NCBI GenBank assembly: GCA_007129655.1
Contig: SKVC01000063.1
Location: forward strand, 1-35,590
DNA from: Thermoplasmata archaeon
GTDB taxonomy: Archaea > Thermoplasmatota > Thermoplasmata > Halarchaeoplasmatales > Halarchaeoplasmataceae
Direction: 5' to 3'
Length of the DNA: 35,590 nucleotides
The notes beneath the pieces were generated by a model that was not told where the DNA came from, did not search any database, and saw nothing but the letters and a program-made list of their open reading frames with translations. Position 1 is the stretch's first letter. Each line of letters starts with the position of its first letter. The position numbers and the translations under genes are program-made. This document shows positions 14,619 through 24,047 of the stretch, piece by piece.

Positions 14619-15962
14619 TTATCTTTCTTTTTTACGCCGTACCCTCGTCGCCACCGTCACCATCAACATCGTCGCAACCACCGGAACTACGATGTTACCG
14701 AACTCCGGTATCGGCTCGCCGAAGTCAGGGCTTCGCTTGTAGTATATTTCGGAGTTCCCGTCGCGTAGATCGTGCCATACGACATGCTTCATGTTATTGA
14801 CCAGAGCTATACTGGGTCGCCAGGAGTCGTTTGTAGCGTTAGTAAGCCTCAAATCGTCATTCCAGGAGATTCCACCGTCTAATGACTCTTTGAAATATAT
14901 TTCCGCATTCTCTCCGTCATCTATTCGATCAGCCCAAACTATATTGACTTCGTCACCTTGAACGGAAATATCGGGATTTGAGATGATCGGACTTGGACCG
15001 GAAAGTTGCTGCGCCGGATTCCACGTCACGCCGTTGTCCGTCGAGCGGCGGTAGTAGAGGTAGTAGTCCGGCTCCGACCCTGGCCACACTTGTTCCACCC
15101 AAACAATGTGGATGTTGGAGTTGTAAACAGCCATAGCAGATACCACTGAATCCGATGTAGTTTCGGATATTCTTCTTCCGAAGTCTTCATTTCCTAAACC
15201 GTCTTCCCATGTATATCCGTTGTCTTTTGAGATCATCCAATAAATTTGCCAATTCCCGTGTCTTCTATCACACCACGTAACAGCTATATTGGATTCATGG
15301 CCCGCCATCCTGGTTTGAGTGATCGCCGCCGGTGCATATGTTATTCTTCTATCGCTGTCGTCTCCCTGCCCGTTATCAAAGGTTTCACCACCATTTAAAC
15401 TTCTACGATAATATATCTCCCCGTCATCTCCATCTCTAAGGTCCATCCACGATATATGAACGTTAGAACTGTTCACGAATACTTTCGGCCCTTCGGAGTT
15501 ATGTCCGTCGTCGCTGGAGATCATCTGCTCGGTGAGCCAGGTTACGCCTCCGTCTTCCGAGCGGCGGTAGAAGATCTCCCATGCAGGTGTTTTCCAATCA
15601 CCCCAGACGATAGATACGTTGTTCCCTGCAAGTCCGACATCTGGCCAACTAGCCAAAACCCCACTATCAGAGATTTGAAATGGTGTACTCCATGTATTTC
15701 CTGAGTCTATCGATGACATATGATACACTTCAGTAGTATCATCGCTCCAACCTTCATAAGAGATATGAAGGGAAGAACTGTAAACATCTATATTTGCTTT
15801 ATAACCATGTGTCGGAGGATATGTCAACCTGATGTCCTCGCTCCAATTCTCCAGCGGTCCTTCTGAGACCTCAGGTGTTCCGGCAATCATATTAATAGGA
15901 ACGAAAAGTGATACAACCAGAATAACCGTCAAGGCTACCGTGCAGATTACCTTCGTCCTCAT
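14619..15962 (-). CDS. Secreted Asp-box (sialidase-like fold) protein with PEF-CTERM sorting signal
   Basis: The 447-residue precursor has a signal peptide (hydrophobic residues 7–27), then six Asp-box turns (SIDSGNTW, SEDGGVTW, SLNGGETF, SKDNGYTW, STDNGVTW, SLDGGISW). This predicts a six-bladed beta-propeller of the sialidase/BNR fold. The C-terminus is IPEFGNIVVPVVATML, a hydrophobic helix, and the basic end RVRRKKER. This three-part tail is the PEF-CTERM signal recognised by archaeosortases, which cut near the motif and attach the protein to the surface. No clear sialidase catalytic arginine triad can be assigned, so enzymatic activity is not claimed. A clean TATA box lies about 65 nt upstream. 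Its partner archaeosortase is not in the window. Confidence 0.85.
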   Translation of the reverse strand: MRTKVICTVALTVILVVSLFVPINMIAGTPEVSEGPLENWSEDIRLTYPPTHGYKANIDVYSSSLHISYEGWSDDTTEVYHMSSIDSGNTWSTPFQISDSGVLASWPDVGLAGNNVSIVWGDWKTPAWEIFYRRSEDGGVTWLTEQMISSDDGHNSEGPKVFVNSSNVHISWMDLRDGDDGEIYYRRSLNGGETFDNGQGDDSDRRITYAPAAITQTRMAGHESNIAVTWCDRRHGNWQIYWMISKDNGYTWEDGLGNEDFGRRISETTSDSVVSAMAVYNSNIHIVWVEQVWPGSEPDYYLYYRRSTDNGVTWNPAQQLSGPSPIISNPDISVQGDEVNIVWADRIDDGENAEIYFKESLDGGISWNDDLRLTNATNDSWRPSIALVNNMKHVVWHDLRDGNSEIYYKRSPDFGEPIPEFGNIVVPVVATMLMVTVATRVRRKKER

Positions 15963-16021
15963 GGTATTACAATAACATCTGAGGAAGTTAATAACTCTTG
16001 CCGTAGCCTTGATGTTTTACC

Positions 16022-16031
16022 TATATTTATA
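16022..16031 (-). promoter_or_regulatory. TATA box of the PEF-CTERM propeller gene
   Basis: The minus strand reads TATAAATATA, close to the archaeal consensus, about 65 nt upstream of the ATG at 15962. A 5' leader near 40 nt is predicted. AT-rich boxes for the divergent operon lie at 16046–16060 and 16068–16078. Confidence 0.5.
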
Positions 16032-16130
16032 CCCCCTCGCCCCCCAATATATATAATTATTCGACGTAAGTTATTAATAGAACTATGCTGTTAAGGTTAA
16101 CAGCAACCTTTACCAAAAGGGGAGAAAACT

Positions 16131-16157
16131 ATGAAGAGAAAGGAGAGAAGAACATGA
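16131..16157 (+). other. Possible eight-codon leader ORF coupled to the surface-protein operon
   Basis: An ATG at 16131 preceded by a good AGGGGAG ribosome-binding site encodes MKRKERRT and stops at TGA 16155–16157. That stop overlaps the next ATG (16154) in the arrangement ATGA. The mini-ORF also carries the AGGAGA that would serve that ATG. It could couple translation, or it may be chance in purine-rich leader sequence. Confidence 0.3.
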
Positions 16158-18682
16158 TGGAAGATAAAAATAGAAGTATGGTGATTGGGCTTTGTTTTAT
16201 GATCGTATCTGCACTGATATTCAGTGCTGCCGCCGTACCGGCGTTTCCGGTTGAGGATGATGAAGTCAACATACCTCAAACAGCCACCATCGGTCCGGAG
16301 CTGGATCTTGAAATGCCACTGACGGAAATGGAAGCCGAGATGAGGGATGAACCATCTCTTCGAGAGTTATACGACCGTCCGATATTCGACAGAGAACCTC
16401 ATAGGAACTTTATGTACGATGATTTTGATATGCTCTTACATCCGCAGGATAGTTTGAACGCCGAGGAGGAAGAAAGCGACGGACCCGAGAGAACTTTTAT
16501 CGGAGTAACATCCATTCGGGCGGATTCACCCGTCATATACCTGAATCAGGATAATATGATATATTTTACTGTAAATAATTTAGGTGGGGATGTAGGTGAC
16601 GCTGCATATACCGAGAACATAACCGCAGCGATTGAAAGCATCGAAGAACTTCGTGATCAGTATAGCGGGCATCCTCGTGTGGGACAGCTCGAAAAGGCAA
16701 TCGAACGTCTTGAGGAAGCTCTGCTACTGGTTTCGGAACATCAGCGTGAAGAATCTATAAAATCCGTAAGGCAGGCCGTAACTCACTTAAACGCCGCTGG
16801 CCAGGGAAGACAGGGGATACTTACTGAACAGATAATAATTGAGCTCGCTGAAATCGTACAGTTTAAAGTGACCACCGTTATTAATGAAGCAACCTCTAAC
16901 TTCGGCTCTGAACATCCTGATGTGCAGGAAGCAGAAGACATCTACGAGGATGCTGTAGATAAGCTCGACAACGGGAAGTACATACCGGCGATGAATCGTT
17001 TCAGGAAAGCCTTTGAGACCGTACTCGGTGCATATATCTGCGATGTAAACCTTGAACTATACTCATGGATGAGAGACGGTTACGAGAGCGAGATAGGGAA
17101 TGGATTTATCGAGTCTTTCGAGGCCGAATCGTATGAAGTTATCACCCTAACATGGAGTCCTACTCGGAGGGGAATACATTACGTCAGAACAAACATAACG
17201 GGTGAATACATGGTCTATAGTTCTGATGGTGAAAAAGTTGAAAGTCCGACTAAACTCTTTAGCACGGGATTTGTGGTTACATCGGAGGATGAGCCTGAAA
17301 AATGGGGTCCAGGTTACAATTACACTAGTGTTATAACCGTTGAAGAGGGTATTAGGTATCGTGATGGTCCTCTTGTTATTGAGGTTTACGATGATCTGGA
17401 GATCCAATCGGGTGCAGCCCTCCAGCTCAACGAGTCGATAACTCTTGTGATGATGAATACAGAGCCCGGGGAGTTTTCGATCCTAATCGAACCCGATGGG
17501 ACTTTCATCATCGAAAGCCCTGTTGAATCCGCAACGATTACTTCATCAGACGAGGGATATAGAAACACTTACCCCTTCATCAACCATGGGAATGTCCACT
17601 TCACCGGTGCTGCGGTTATGGACACACACGGCCCCGACGACCTCTCTCTACCCGCAGGCATACAGAACCTCCCGGGAAGCACGTGCATACTCGACAACAC
17701 CAACATCCTGGAGGCCGACACCCACAGCGTGTACGCATCGGAGGATTCATCCGTGCAGATAATGGGCGCCGATACGGTCATCGGGCGTGACCTGGATGGG
17801 CAGGAAGATAACGATGAGATCGCAAAAGGCCATGGGATCTTCATCGAGGGCGCCGTGCCGAACATACGGGATGTGACGGTAAAGTACAATCGTCAGGACG
17901 GCATACGTGTTGTCGATTCAAAACCCGGGCCCATACAGGCGGCCAGCCTGCACGAGTACGACTCCGGCGACTACGACCGCCAGCTGACTCATGACGACAA
18001 TACGTCCACTTTGCCCGTAATCGTCGCAGGGAACGGAAACCTGTATATGGTTTACCTGGACGAGGATGCACAGCACATCAACTTCATGAGGTCTTCGGAT
18101 CAGGGCAGTACATGGAGTGCTCCAGCGGTAGTTCCCGGGAGTGAGGTGGAGGAAGGATTCATCCGGAACATCGATATCGATGCCGACGGTGACAACCTGG
18201 CGGTTGCATGGGATGTGTGGATACCGTGGGATGGCGTGATACCATATGGGTTGACCGGAGAGGACGAAGGTCAACGTTATATCGTGAAACTTAATGTACA
18301 GCACAGTTCAGACGGAGGAGCGAGTTGGGCGGATGTACCCTATGTAATAGATGATTCGTCCTTCCCATCGGTGGCCGTCGAAGGGGATACCGTGTATGTT
18401 GCATATTATAAGGGACCGTACTATCGGGATCTGTATATGCCGTATCCTGTTACCGTCAGGATACGATGGGCCGCCGATGGCTGGGAGGAAGTCGAAGAAC
18501 ATGTATTCGATATCATGGTGGGCGTCCCAAAGGTGGCTGTAACCGGCGAGACCGTGCACGTGGCTATCGCCGGTTTCGAAGAGATAATATACGTGCGCAG
18601 TGACGATGGTGGCGTAGATAGCTCAGAAATGTTTATCAACGGGCTAAGTTATATGGCTGTCACGAGAGGCAGGACATGGTAA
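16154..18682 (+). CDS. Large secreted protein: split CARDB-like domain, helical insert, truncated Asp-box propeller
   Basis: I choose ATG 16154 (842 residues) because AGGAGA lies about 9 nt upstream and the product then begins with a signal peptide (hydrophobic 9–25). The frame is open to an ATG at 16085. Residues 114–153 and about 294–360 look like one CARDB-type beta domain, interrupted by an acidic alpha-helical insert (about 154–293) with the helices AIERLEEALLLVSEHQREES and AEDIYEDAVDKLDNGKYIPA. A beta-helix-like part follows to about 590. Asp-box strands (SSDQGSTW, SSDGGASW) then run to the end. The protein stops inside a last Asp-box (TRGRTW), without a PEF-CTERM, so it looks truncated. 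Residues 114–590 are paralogous to the protein starting at 20061. It overlaps the next gene by 7 nt. Function unknown. Confidence 0.8.
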   Translation: MMEDKNRSMVIGLCFMIVSALIFSAAAVPAFPVEDDEVNIPQTATIGPELDLEMPLTEMEAEMRDEPSLRELYDRPIFDREPHRNFMYDDFDMLLHPQDSLNAEEEESDGPERTFIGVTSIRADSPVIYLNQDNMIYFTVNNLGGDVGDAAYTENITAAIESIEELRDQYSGHPRVGQLEKAIERLEEALLLVSEHQREESIKSVRQAVTHLNAAGQGRQGILTEQIIIELAEIVQFKVTTVINEATSNFGSEHPDVQEAEDIYEDAVDKLDNGKYIPAMNRFRKAFETVLGAYICDVNLELYSWMRDGYESEIGNGFIESFEAESYEVITLTWSPTRRGIHYVRTNITGEYMVYSSDGEKVESPTKLFSTGFVVTSEDEPEKWGPGYNYTSVITVEEGIRYRDGPLVIEVYDDLEIQSGAALQLNESITLVMMNTEPGEFSILIEPDGTFIIESPVESATITSSDEGYRNTYPFINHGNVHFTGAAVMDTHGPDDLSLPAGIQNLPGSTCILDNTNILEADTHSVYASEDSSVQIMGADTVIGRDLDGQEDNDEIAKGHGIFIEGAVPNIRDVTVKYNRQDGIRVVDSKPGPIQAASLHEYDSGDYDRQLTHDDNTSTLPVIVAGNGNLYMVYLDEDAQHINFMRSSDQGSTWSAPAVVPGSEVEEGFIRNIDIDADGDNLAVAWDVWIPWDGVIPYGLTGEDEGQRYIVKLNVQHSSDGGASWADVPYVIDDSSFPSVAVEGDTVYVAYYKGPYYRDLYMPYPVTVRIRWAADGWEEVEEHVFDIMVGVPKVAVTGETVHVAIAGFEEIIYVRSDDGGVDSSEMFINGLSYMAVTRGRTW

Positions 18683-20064
18683 GGCTCCCGAAAATGGGTG
18701 TGCAGCGGGCACGAAAGAGGAAGCGGGAAAGTAGGTCGAAGTATGTTTCCATCATTATCGTCTTTCTGATTATGGTCGTGGTAGTGCTGGGCGGTGCGAT
18801 GTTGTCCGATACTAACTACAGTTCAAGTGCATACGATTACAGGACGAGAAGTCCACCCGGCTGGAGCGAGGATGTGAGGATATCGTACAATTCTACTTCC
18901 GATCGAGAACCAGCAATTGCAGTTGAAGGTGAAGTTGTACATATTGTGTGGAGGAGTACATGGTTTGGAGGACAAATATTTTACACTAAATCAAATGATG
19001 CGGGAGAAAACTGGAACGAGCCAGTGATGATAGGTCCTTTGGATTATGGTTGTATGAGACCAGATATTGCTGTTAGCGGTGATGATGTGCATGTGGTATG
19101 GGAGAACAATAACGCTTCGGCCCGGGAGATTAGGTATCTGAGGTCTGTTGATGGTGGTGACACATGGCTCCCCGAACGGATGATCTCCAGCGACGACGGG
19201 AATAACTCGCAGGCCCCGAAGATCGCCGTGAGCGAGGACGGGATGGACGTGCATGTTGTCTGGGTCGATAGCAGGCATGCGGATGAGTCGTTTCCTCCTA
19301 ACCTCGAACTGTACTACAACCGCAGTCATGATAGAGGCTTGACATGGGAAGGAGAAATGCGTCTTACCGAGGCAGATTATGAATCAACAGGACCGAATAT
19401 AGCTGTTGTGGGGTCTTCAGTACACGTAGTTTGGATGGACGAACGTGCCGGAAAGTGGGATATTTATTACAGGCACTCACTTGACAGGGGAGCGACATGG
19501 GATGGAGAGGTTATAATATCCGACAGCCCTAATCACGAAGGGCCGGCAGACGTAGCTACATCTGGAGAGACCATACATGTGGTTTGGGATCGAACCGTAT
19601 CTGGCGAAGACTTGATCCTTCACCGTATGTCTACGGACAACGGAGGAACATGGAGCGAATCACAGGTTCTTACAACTTCACCCGTTCGAGCAGTTCGACC
19701 AAGAATAGTTACAAATGGAGATGAAGTACATATGGTGTGGTTTGACGGACGAGATGGGGGAAATGAAATATATTATAAGAACTATGTATCTGAAGTCTGG
19801 GGAGCAGACACCAGACTTACATACACGGACAATAGCGAATCACTGAGTCCTAACATAGCCATTGATAACGATAAAATACATGTAGTATGGCATGATGACA
19901 GGGATGGAGATCTCCCAGAGATTTATTACAAACGTAACCCCGATTTTATCAATGTGCCTGAGTTTGGACATGTATTACTCCCTGTAATCGTAACAATCAT
20001 TATTTACGTTATTTATATATATAATCAGAAAAAAGAAAAACATAAAAGGAGGACAAAAACATGA
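18676..20064 (+). CDS. Secreted Asp-box propeller protein with PEF-CTERM sorting signal
   Basis: The 462-residue precursor has a very basic N-terminus and a hydrophobic signal/anchor at about residues 25–43. An alternative ATG exists at 18694; neither start has a clear ribosome-binding site, so coupling to the upstream gene through the 7-nt overlap is likely. Five Asp-box turns are visible (SNDAGENW, SVDGGDTW, SHDRGLTW, SLDRGATW, STDNGGTW), and a sixth blade (YKNYVSEVWGADTRL) has lost its box. The tail is VPEFGHVLLPVIVTIIIYVI followed by a Lys/Arg-rich end, a PEF-CTERM archaeosortase signal. It is a sister of the oppositely oriented 14619–15962 gene. It probably ends up on the cell surface. 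Ligand unknown. Confidence 0.83.
   Translation: MVRLPKMGVQRARKRKRESRSKYVSIIIVFLIMVVVVLGGAMLSDTNYSSSAYDYRTRSPPGWSEDVRISYNSTSDREPAIAVEGEVVHIVWRSTWFGGQIFYTKSNDAGENWNEPVMIGPLDYGCMRPDIAVSGDDVHVVWENNNASAREIRYLRSVDGGDTWLPERMISSDDGNNSQAPKIAVSEDGMDVHVVWVDSRHADESFPPNLELYYNRSHDRGLTWEGEMRLTEADYESTGPNIAVVGSSVHVVWMDERAGKWDIYYRHSLDRGATWDGEVIISDSPNHEGPADVATSGETIHVVWDRTVSGEDLILHRMSTDNGGTWSESQVLTTSPVRAVRPRIVTNGDEVHMVWFDGRDGGNEIYYKNYVSEVWGADTRLTYTDNSESLSPNIAIDNDKIHVVWHDDRDGDLPEIYYKRNPDFINVPEFGHVLLPVIVTIIIYVIYIYNQKKEKHKRRTKT
20047..20052 (+). promoter_or_regulatory. Strong ribosome-binding site for the giant beta-helix protein
   Basis: AGGAGG lies 8 nt before the ATG at 20061, inside the last codons of the preceding gene, whose TGA overlaps the ATG as ATGA. 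This fixes the start and shows translational coupling. Confidence 0.75.
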
Positions 20065-23000
20065 AAATAGATGAGAAAATATTGAGCATATTGGCTACAC
20101 TACTGATACTGCTAAGTTCAGTAGCTGTAACCGGAGTATCGAGCATTTCGTACGAAGAAGAAACGAACGAATCGACTATGATATATCACAGTGAAGAAGA
20201 TATGACGTCCTTGAGTGGAAAGCTGACCGACACTTTTCTGAAAGTCGAAAGTGTCAGAGCAGATAGTCCCGTGGTATATCTCGATCGGAATAATAATATC
20301 TCCGTGAAAATATTAAATTCTGGAGCAAATGTAGGGGATGAATCCTACACCGAGAACATAACCGCTTCAATCGAAGACATCGAAGCTCTCCTTGAATTAT
20401 ACTCAAATAATCCAAGAAACAAACTCCTGGAAAAAGCGATAGAGAGTCTTGAGGAGGCTCTGTTGCTGGTGTCGGAACATCAACGAGAGGAATCTATAAA
20501 ATCGGTACGTCAAGCGGTTGTACATCTTCACGCAGCCGGCCAGGGTAGGCATGGGATACCGAGAGAAGATGTGATAACCGCACTGGCGGAGACTGTCGAA
20601 CTGAAAGTTTGGACAGTGATAGAACAGGCGAGAAGTAGCTTCGGGTCTGAACATCCTGATGTGCATGAAGCGGAGGACATATACGAAGATGCCGTAGATA
20701 AGCTCGAAGACGGGAAGTATATACCAGCGATGAATCGTTTCAGGAAAGCCTTTGAAATAGTGCTTGGTGCGTATGTATGTGATGTTAACCTTGAACTATA
20801 TTCATGGATGAGAGACGGTTATGAGAGCGAGATCGGGAGTGGGTACATAGAGTCATTTGAAGCCGAATCGTACGAAGTTATTACGATAACATGGAATCCT
20901 ACTAGAAGAGGGATAAATTATGTGAGGGTGAATATAGCGGGTGAGTACATTGTCTATAGCTCGGATGGAGAGGCGGAGGAAAGCCCTACTAAGACATTTA
21001 GCTTCGGCTTTGTAGTTACATCTGAGGATGATGAAGAAGAAAGGTGGGGGCCAGGTGGTCCTGGGGCAGGTTATCATGATTATAGTAATGTTAGCGCAGA
21101 TGAGGGTATACGTTATCGTGATGGACCACGAATAATTTTTGTCGAGGATAGTAATCTAACCATCGAATCGGGCGCAGCGCTACAGCTCAACGAGTCGATA
21201 ACTCTTGTGATGGAGAATGAATATGCTGAACAATTTTCGATTGTCATCGAACCCGATGCAGCATTCATCATCGAGAGCGAAGTAGGTGATGATATTTCAA
21301 CGATAATTACAGCACCTAACCGTAATACATACCCATTCCTAAACCACGGCACAGTCCACTTCACCGGTGCTTCCGTTATGAAGACCTTTGGGAACCGTAG
21401 CGATCTCGAAGAGCCCGCCGGCATACAGAACCTCCCCGGGAGCACTTGCATACTCGACAACACAAACGTACTCGAAGCCGACACCCACAGCGTGTACGTT
21501 ACAGGTAATACGGAAGCACATATTCGAGGAACCGAAACGATAATCGGTCGGTTGGATGAACACAACGAGAACATAGCTACGGGACATGGGGTCTTCGTCG
21601 ATGGAGCTACATCGCATATCGAGAATGTGACAGTGCAACACAACCAGATGAATGGAATAAAAATTTTGTCATCTAGCTACAACAACATAACAAACAACAT
21701 CTTGTTGACCAACAACATTGGCATATATTTAAGATTCGCACACGACAACCTTATCAACAATAACACTGCGCCATCTAACGACGAGTATGGAATTTACCTT
21801 ATGAAATCCGAAAGAAACACTATTACCAACAACACAGTCAAAACTAACTACCGCGGTTATTATGGTATTTATCTTCGGGAGTCTAATAGCAACACTCTTG
21901 AGAACAATAGTGCAAATTCGAATTCCGAAGGTATTTTGCTCATGTTGTCATCAAACAATAAAATACATAACAACACCGCCAACTCGAATGACTTCCGAGG
22001 TATTTACCTAAGCGCGTCCTCGGACAACACCATCACCAACAACATCGCCAACTCGAATAATTGGGCCGGCATCTACTTTGATACCGACTCTAGCTACAAC
22101 GTCATTGGGAACAATGACCTCTCAAAAAATGGTTTTGGCATCGTCATCCAGAGGTCATCCAACAATATTATCCAGAATAATATTGCAACCATGACTGTAG
22201 ACCGCAGTATCTACCTCCTAGCCTCATCTAACAACAACACTATTTACAACAATACCGCCAATTCGGAGTACAGACACGGTATATACCTTCAGAGATCTCA
22301 CTACAATACCATCTCTAACAACGATGTATCAGACAACGATAGGGATGGAATCTATATCGAGTGGTCCAGTAATAACATTCTGAAGAAAAACATAGCTTAT
22401 TTCAATGGCTACAACGGCATCTACCTATATTCATCTTGCAACAATACAATCATTAACAATCTCGCAAAAGACAACAATAGAGATGGATTCTACCTCGATA
22501 TGTCTGACGGGACCAAAATTGTCAACAACACCGTTTTGAACAACAATTACGGTATCTATCTCTCATCTTCTAAAAACAACACCATCGCCAACAATACCCT
22601 ATCGAACAATTACCACGGAATCTACATGGAGGGTTCTTCTTCGTCGATCATCAGGAACAACCGCATAGGCACGGCCTACTATTCCGTTGAAAACGAACTC
22701 GTGTACGGACCAGCCAGCGGTGGCGAAACATGGCCATTCTATTTAGATAACGAGTATATATCAGAATGCACCCTCTATCTCGATAACGGTTACGAGCTGT
22801 ATGAATTGACGGAAGGAGTTGATTATATTTTAGACTATGAACAGGGTGAGATATACTTGATCGACTGGACATTGAGTACTGGTGACATCATCTATGCGGA
22901 CTACACTTACCTGATACCAAACGACGGCAATATCTATGGGATATACAGTATTGAATCATCTCCAACGATAGAGGGCAATAAGATCATTTGGAATGAGAAA

Positions 23001-24047
23001 GACGGAATACATATAGACAACTATGGAGATCTTACTCACACACCGGTAATCAAAGACAATACGATCTACGGCCATCGGGACGGTGTGGGTGTAAACGTGC
23101 TCAACTCGGCTGTACTGATAAAAGATAATCTCATCGCCAGTAACAGGGACGGTGGGATAATTATGTATAACTCCACAGGTGAGATAAATCAGAACATAAT
23201 CAATGGTAACTGCCGTCCGTGGTCATACACACCACCGGAGTGGATGTATACAGGGATACATCTACTCCAATCCGATAACGTATGGATACATAATAACAAT
23301 CTCTCTTCCAATCGTGTAAATATCGCTATTGAACAGTCCTCCAACATAAATATCGAGTGGAATGAAATAATAGATCAACCCGCAATCGAGATCAAGATAT
23401 ATCCTCCTCCGCCATCGACACGTGGTATAATCTCCATTGATTCTCAAAGCGAGATATCGAACAATACCATCAGAGGTACTTCTTATGGAATGATTATCGA
23501 ATATGCAGATGATACTACAATAATCAACGACAACAAGTTCTATCCCATGGAAGAATACGGGGCGCTCAATGCACTACACCTGAAGTGGTCCTCGCCGATA
23601 ATAAAGAACAATAATTTCTCTCATGCGGAGGGTTGGGGTATTTACTCGATCTACGGAGCTCCCGCCAACAGCGGAGTCAACGGAACTCAACTGATCGAGG
23701 AGAATACATTTGGTTATTGTGGTCAAGGATGGGTAGTGCAGTACTGGCGGTTCCAGGTACGCGTTTTAGAACATGATGAAGCCGTTGAAGGCGCCGATGT
23801 CGTGATCTGGGACAATCTCGGTGGCGCTGCGGTATGGGAAGGAACCACCGACGAAAACGGTGATACAGACGAAATCGTTCTGCCCCAGTATTCGTGGGAT
23901 TCCGAAGGAGAGAAGACACAGTATTCACCCTATACGGTATTGGTAGATTCCGATTACTGGTACCTCATATCATATATCCATCTGGAATCGAATATCCTGC
24001 TGGAAGTTGATGTCGGTACGGGGGATCATACGATAAAACCATACTGA
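20061..24047 (+). CDS. Giant secreted protein: split CARDB-like domain plus NosD-type beta-helix
   Basis: The protein has 1328 residues. After a signal peptide (about 7–27), residues 60–97 and 236–310 form a CARDB-like beta domain split by an alpha-helical insert (98–235), the same arrangement as in the protein encoded at 16154–18682. A strand-rich linker follows, then about 15 NosD-like repeats (about 526–870) rich in GIYL, NNTI and NNTA steps, typical of right-handed parallel beta-helices of periplasmic/surface copper-NosD and carbohydrate-binding type. A small strand domain (876–950), a second beta-helix (953–1228) and a C-terminal Ig/carboxypeptidase-regulatory-like domain (FQVRVLEHDEAVEGADV onward) complete it. 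No PEF-CTERM or C-terminal anchor is present, so it may be secreted or held by partners. Enzymatic activity cannot be assigned. Confidence 0.82.
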   Translation: MKIDEKILSILATLLILLSSVAVTGVSSISYEEETNESTMIYHSEEDMTSLSGKLTDTFLKVESVRADSPVVYLDRNNNISVKILNSGANVGDESYTENITASIEDIEALLELYSNNPRNKLLEKAIESLEEALLLVSEHQREESIKSVRQAVVHLHAAGQGRHGIPREDVITALAETVELKVWTVIEQARSSFGSEHPDVHEAEDIYEDAVDKLEDGKYIPAMNRFRKAFEIVLGAYVCDVNLELYSWMRDGYESEIGSGYIESFEAESYEVITITWNPTRRGINYVRVNIAGEYIVYSSDGEAEESPTKTFSFGFVVTSEDDEEERWGPGGPGAGYHDYSNVSADEGIRYRDGPRIIFVEDSNLTIESGAALQLNESITLVMENEYAEQFSIVIEPDAAFIIESEVGDDISTIITAPNRNTYPFLNHGTVHFTGASVMKTFGNRSDLEEPAGIQNLPGSTCILDNTNVLEADTHSVYVTGNTEAHIRGTETIIGRLDEHNENIATGHGVFVDGATSHIENVTVQHNQMNGIKILSSSYNNITNNILLTNNIGIYLRFAHDNLINNNTAPSNDEYGIYLMKSERNTITNNTVKTNYRGYYGIYLRESNSNTLENNSANSNSEGILLMLSSNNKIHNNTANSNDFRGIYLSASSDNTITNNIANSNNWAGIYFDTDSSYNVIGNNDLSKNGFGIVIQRSSNNIIQNNIATMTVDRSIYLLASSNNNTIYNNTANSEYRHGIYLQRSHYNTISNNDVSDNDRDGIYIEWSSNNILKKNIAYFNGYNGIYLYSSCNNTIINNLAKDNNRDGFYLDMSDGTKIVNNTVLNNNYGIYLSSSKNNTIANNTLSNNYHGIYMEGSSSSIIRNNRIGTAYYSVENELVYGPASGGETWPFYLDNEYISECTLYLDNGYELYELTEGVDYILDYEQGEIYLIDWTLSTGDIIYADYTYLIPNDGNIYGIYSIESSPTIEGNKIIWNEKDGIHIDNYGDLTHTPVIKDNTIYGHRDGVGVNVLNSAVLIKDNLIASNRDGGIIMYNSTGEINQNIINGNCRPWSYTPPEWMYTGIHLLQSDNVWIHNNNLSSNRVNIAIEQSSNINIEWNEIIDQPAIEIKIYPPPPSTRGIISIDSQSEISNNTIRGTSYGMIIEYADDTTIINDNKFYPMEEYGALNALHLKWSSPIIKNNNFSHAEGWGIYSIYGAPANSGVNGTQLIEENTFGYCGQGWVVQYWRFQVRVLEHDEAVEGADVVIWDNLGGAAVWEGTTDENGDTDEIVLPQYSWDSEGEKTQYSPYTVLVDSDYWYLISYIHLESNILLEVDVGTGDHTIKPY
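21640..22670 (+). repeat. Tandem NosD-type beta-helix repeats within the giant protein
   Basis: The DNA repeats an AAC/ACC-rich unit of about 66–72 nt encoding steps such as NTITNNTA…GIYL…SSN. Each step is about 22–24 residues, one turn of a parallel beta-helix with an asparagine ladder. Units differ clearly in sequence, so they are old relative to the recent duplications elsewhere in the locus. Confidence 0.75.

Noticed and set aside
14619..15962. Calling the propeller protein an active sialidase
   Set aside because: Asp-boxes show the fold only. I could not place the arginine triad or the Tyr/Glu catalytic pair, so no enzymatic function is assigned.
16085..16153. Earlier ATG at 16085 for the first giant surface protein
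   Set aside because: The extra 23 residues would precede a normal signal peptide, and ATG 16154 has a good AGGAGA upstream.
21640..22670. CRISPR-like array in the beta-helix gene
   Set aside because: The repeated units are in-frame coding steps with variable sequence, not identical repeats with unique spacers.
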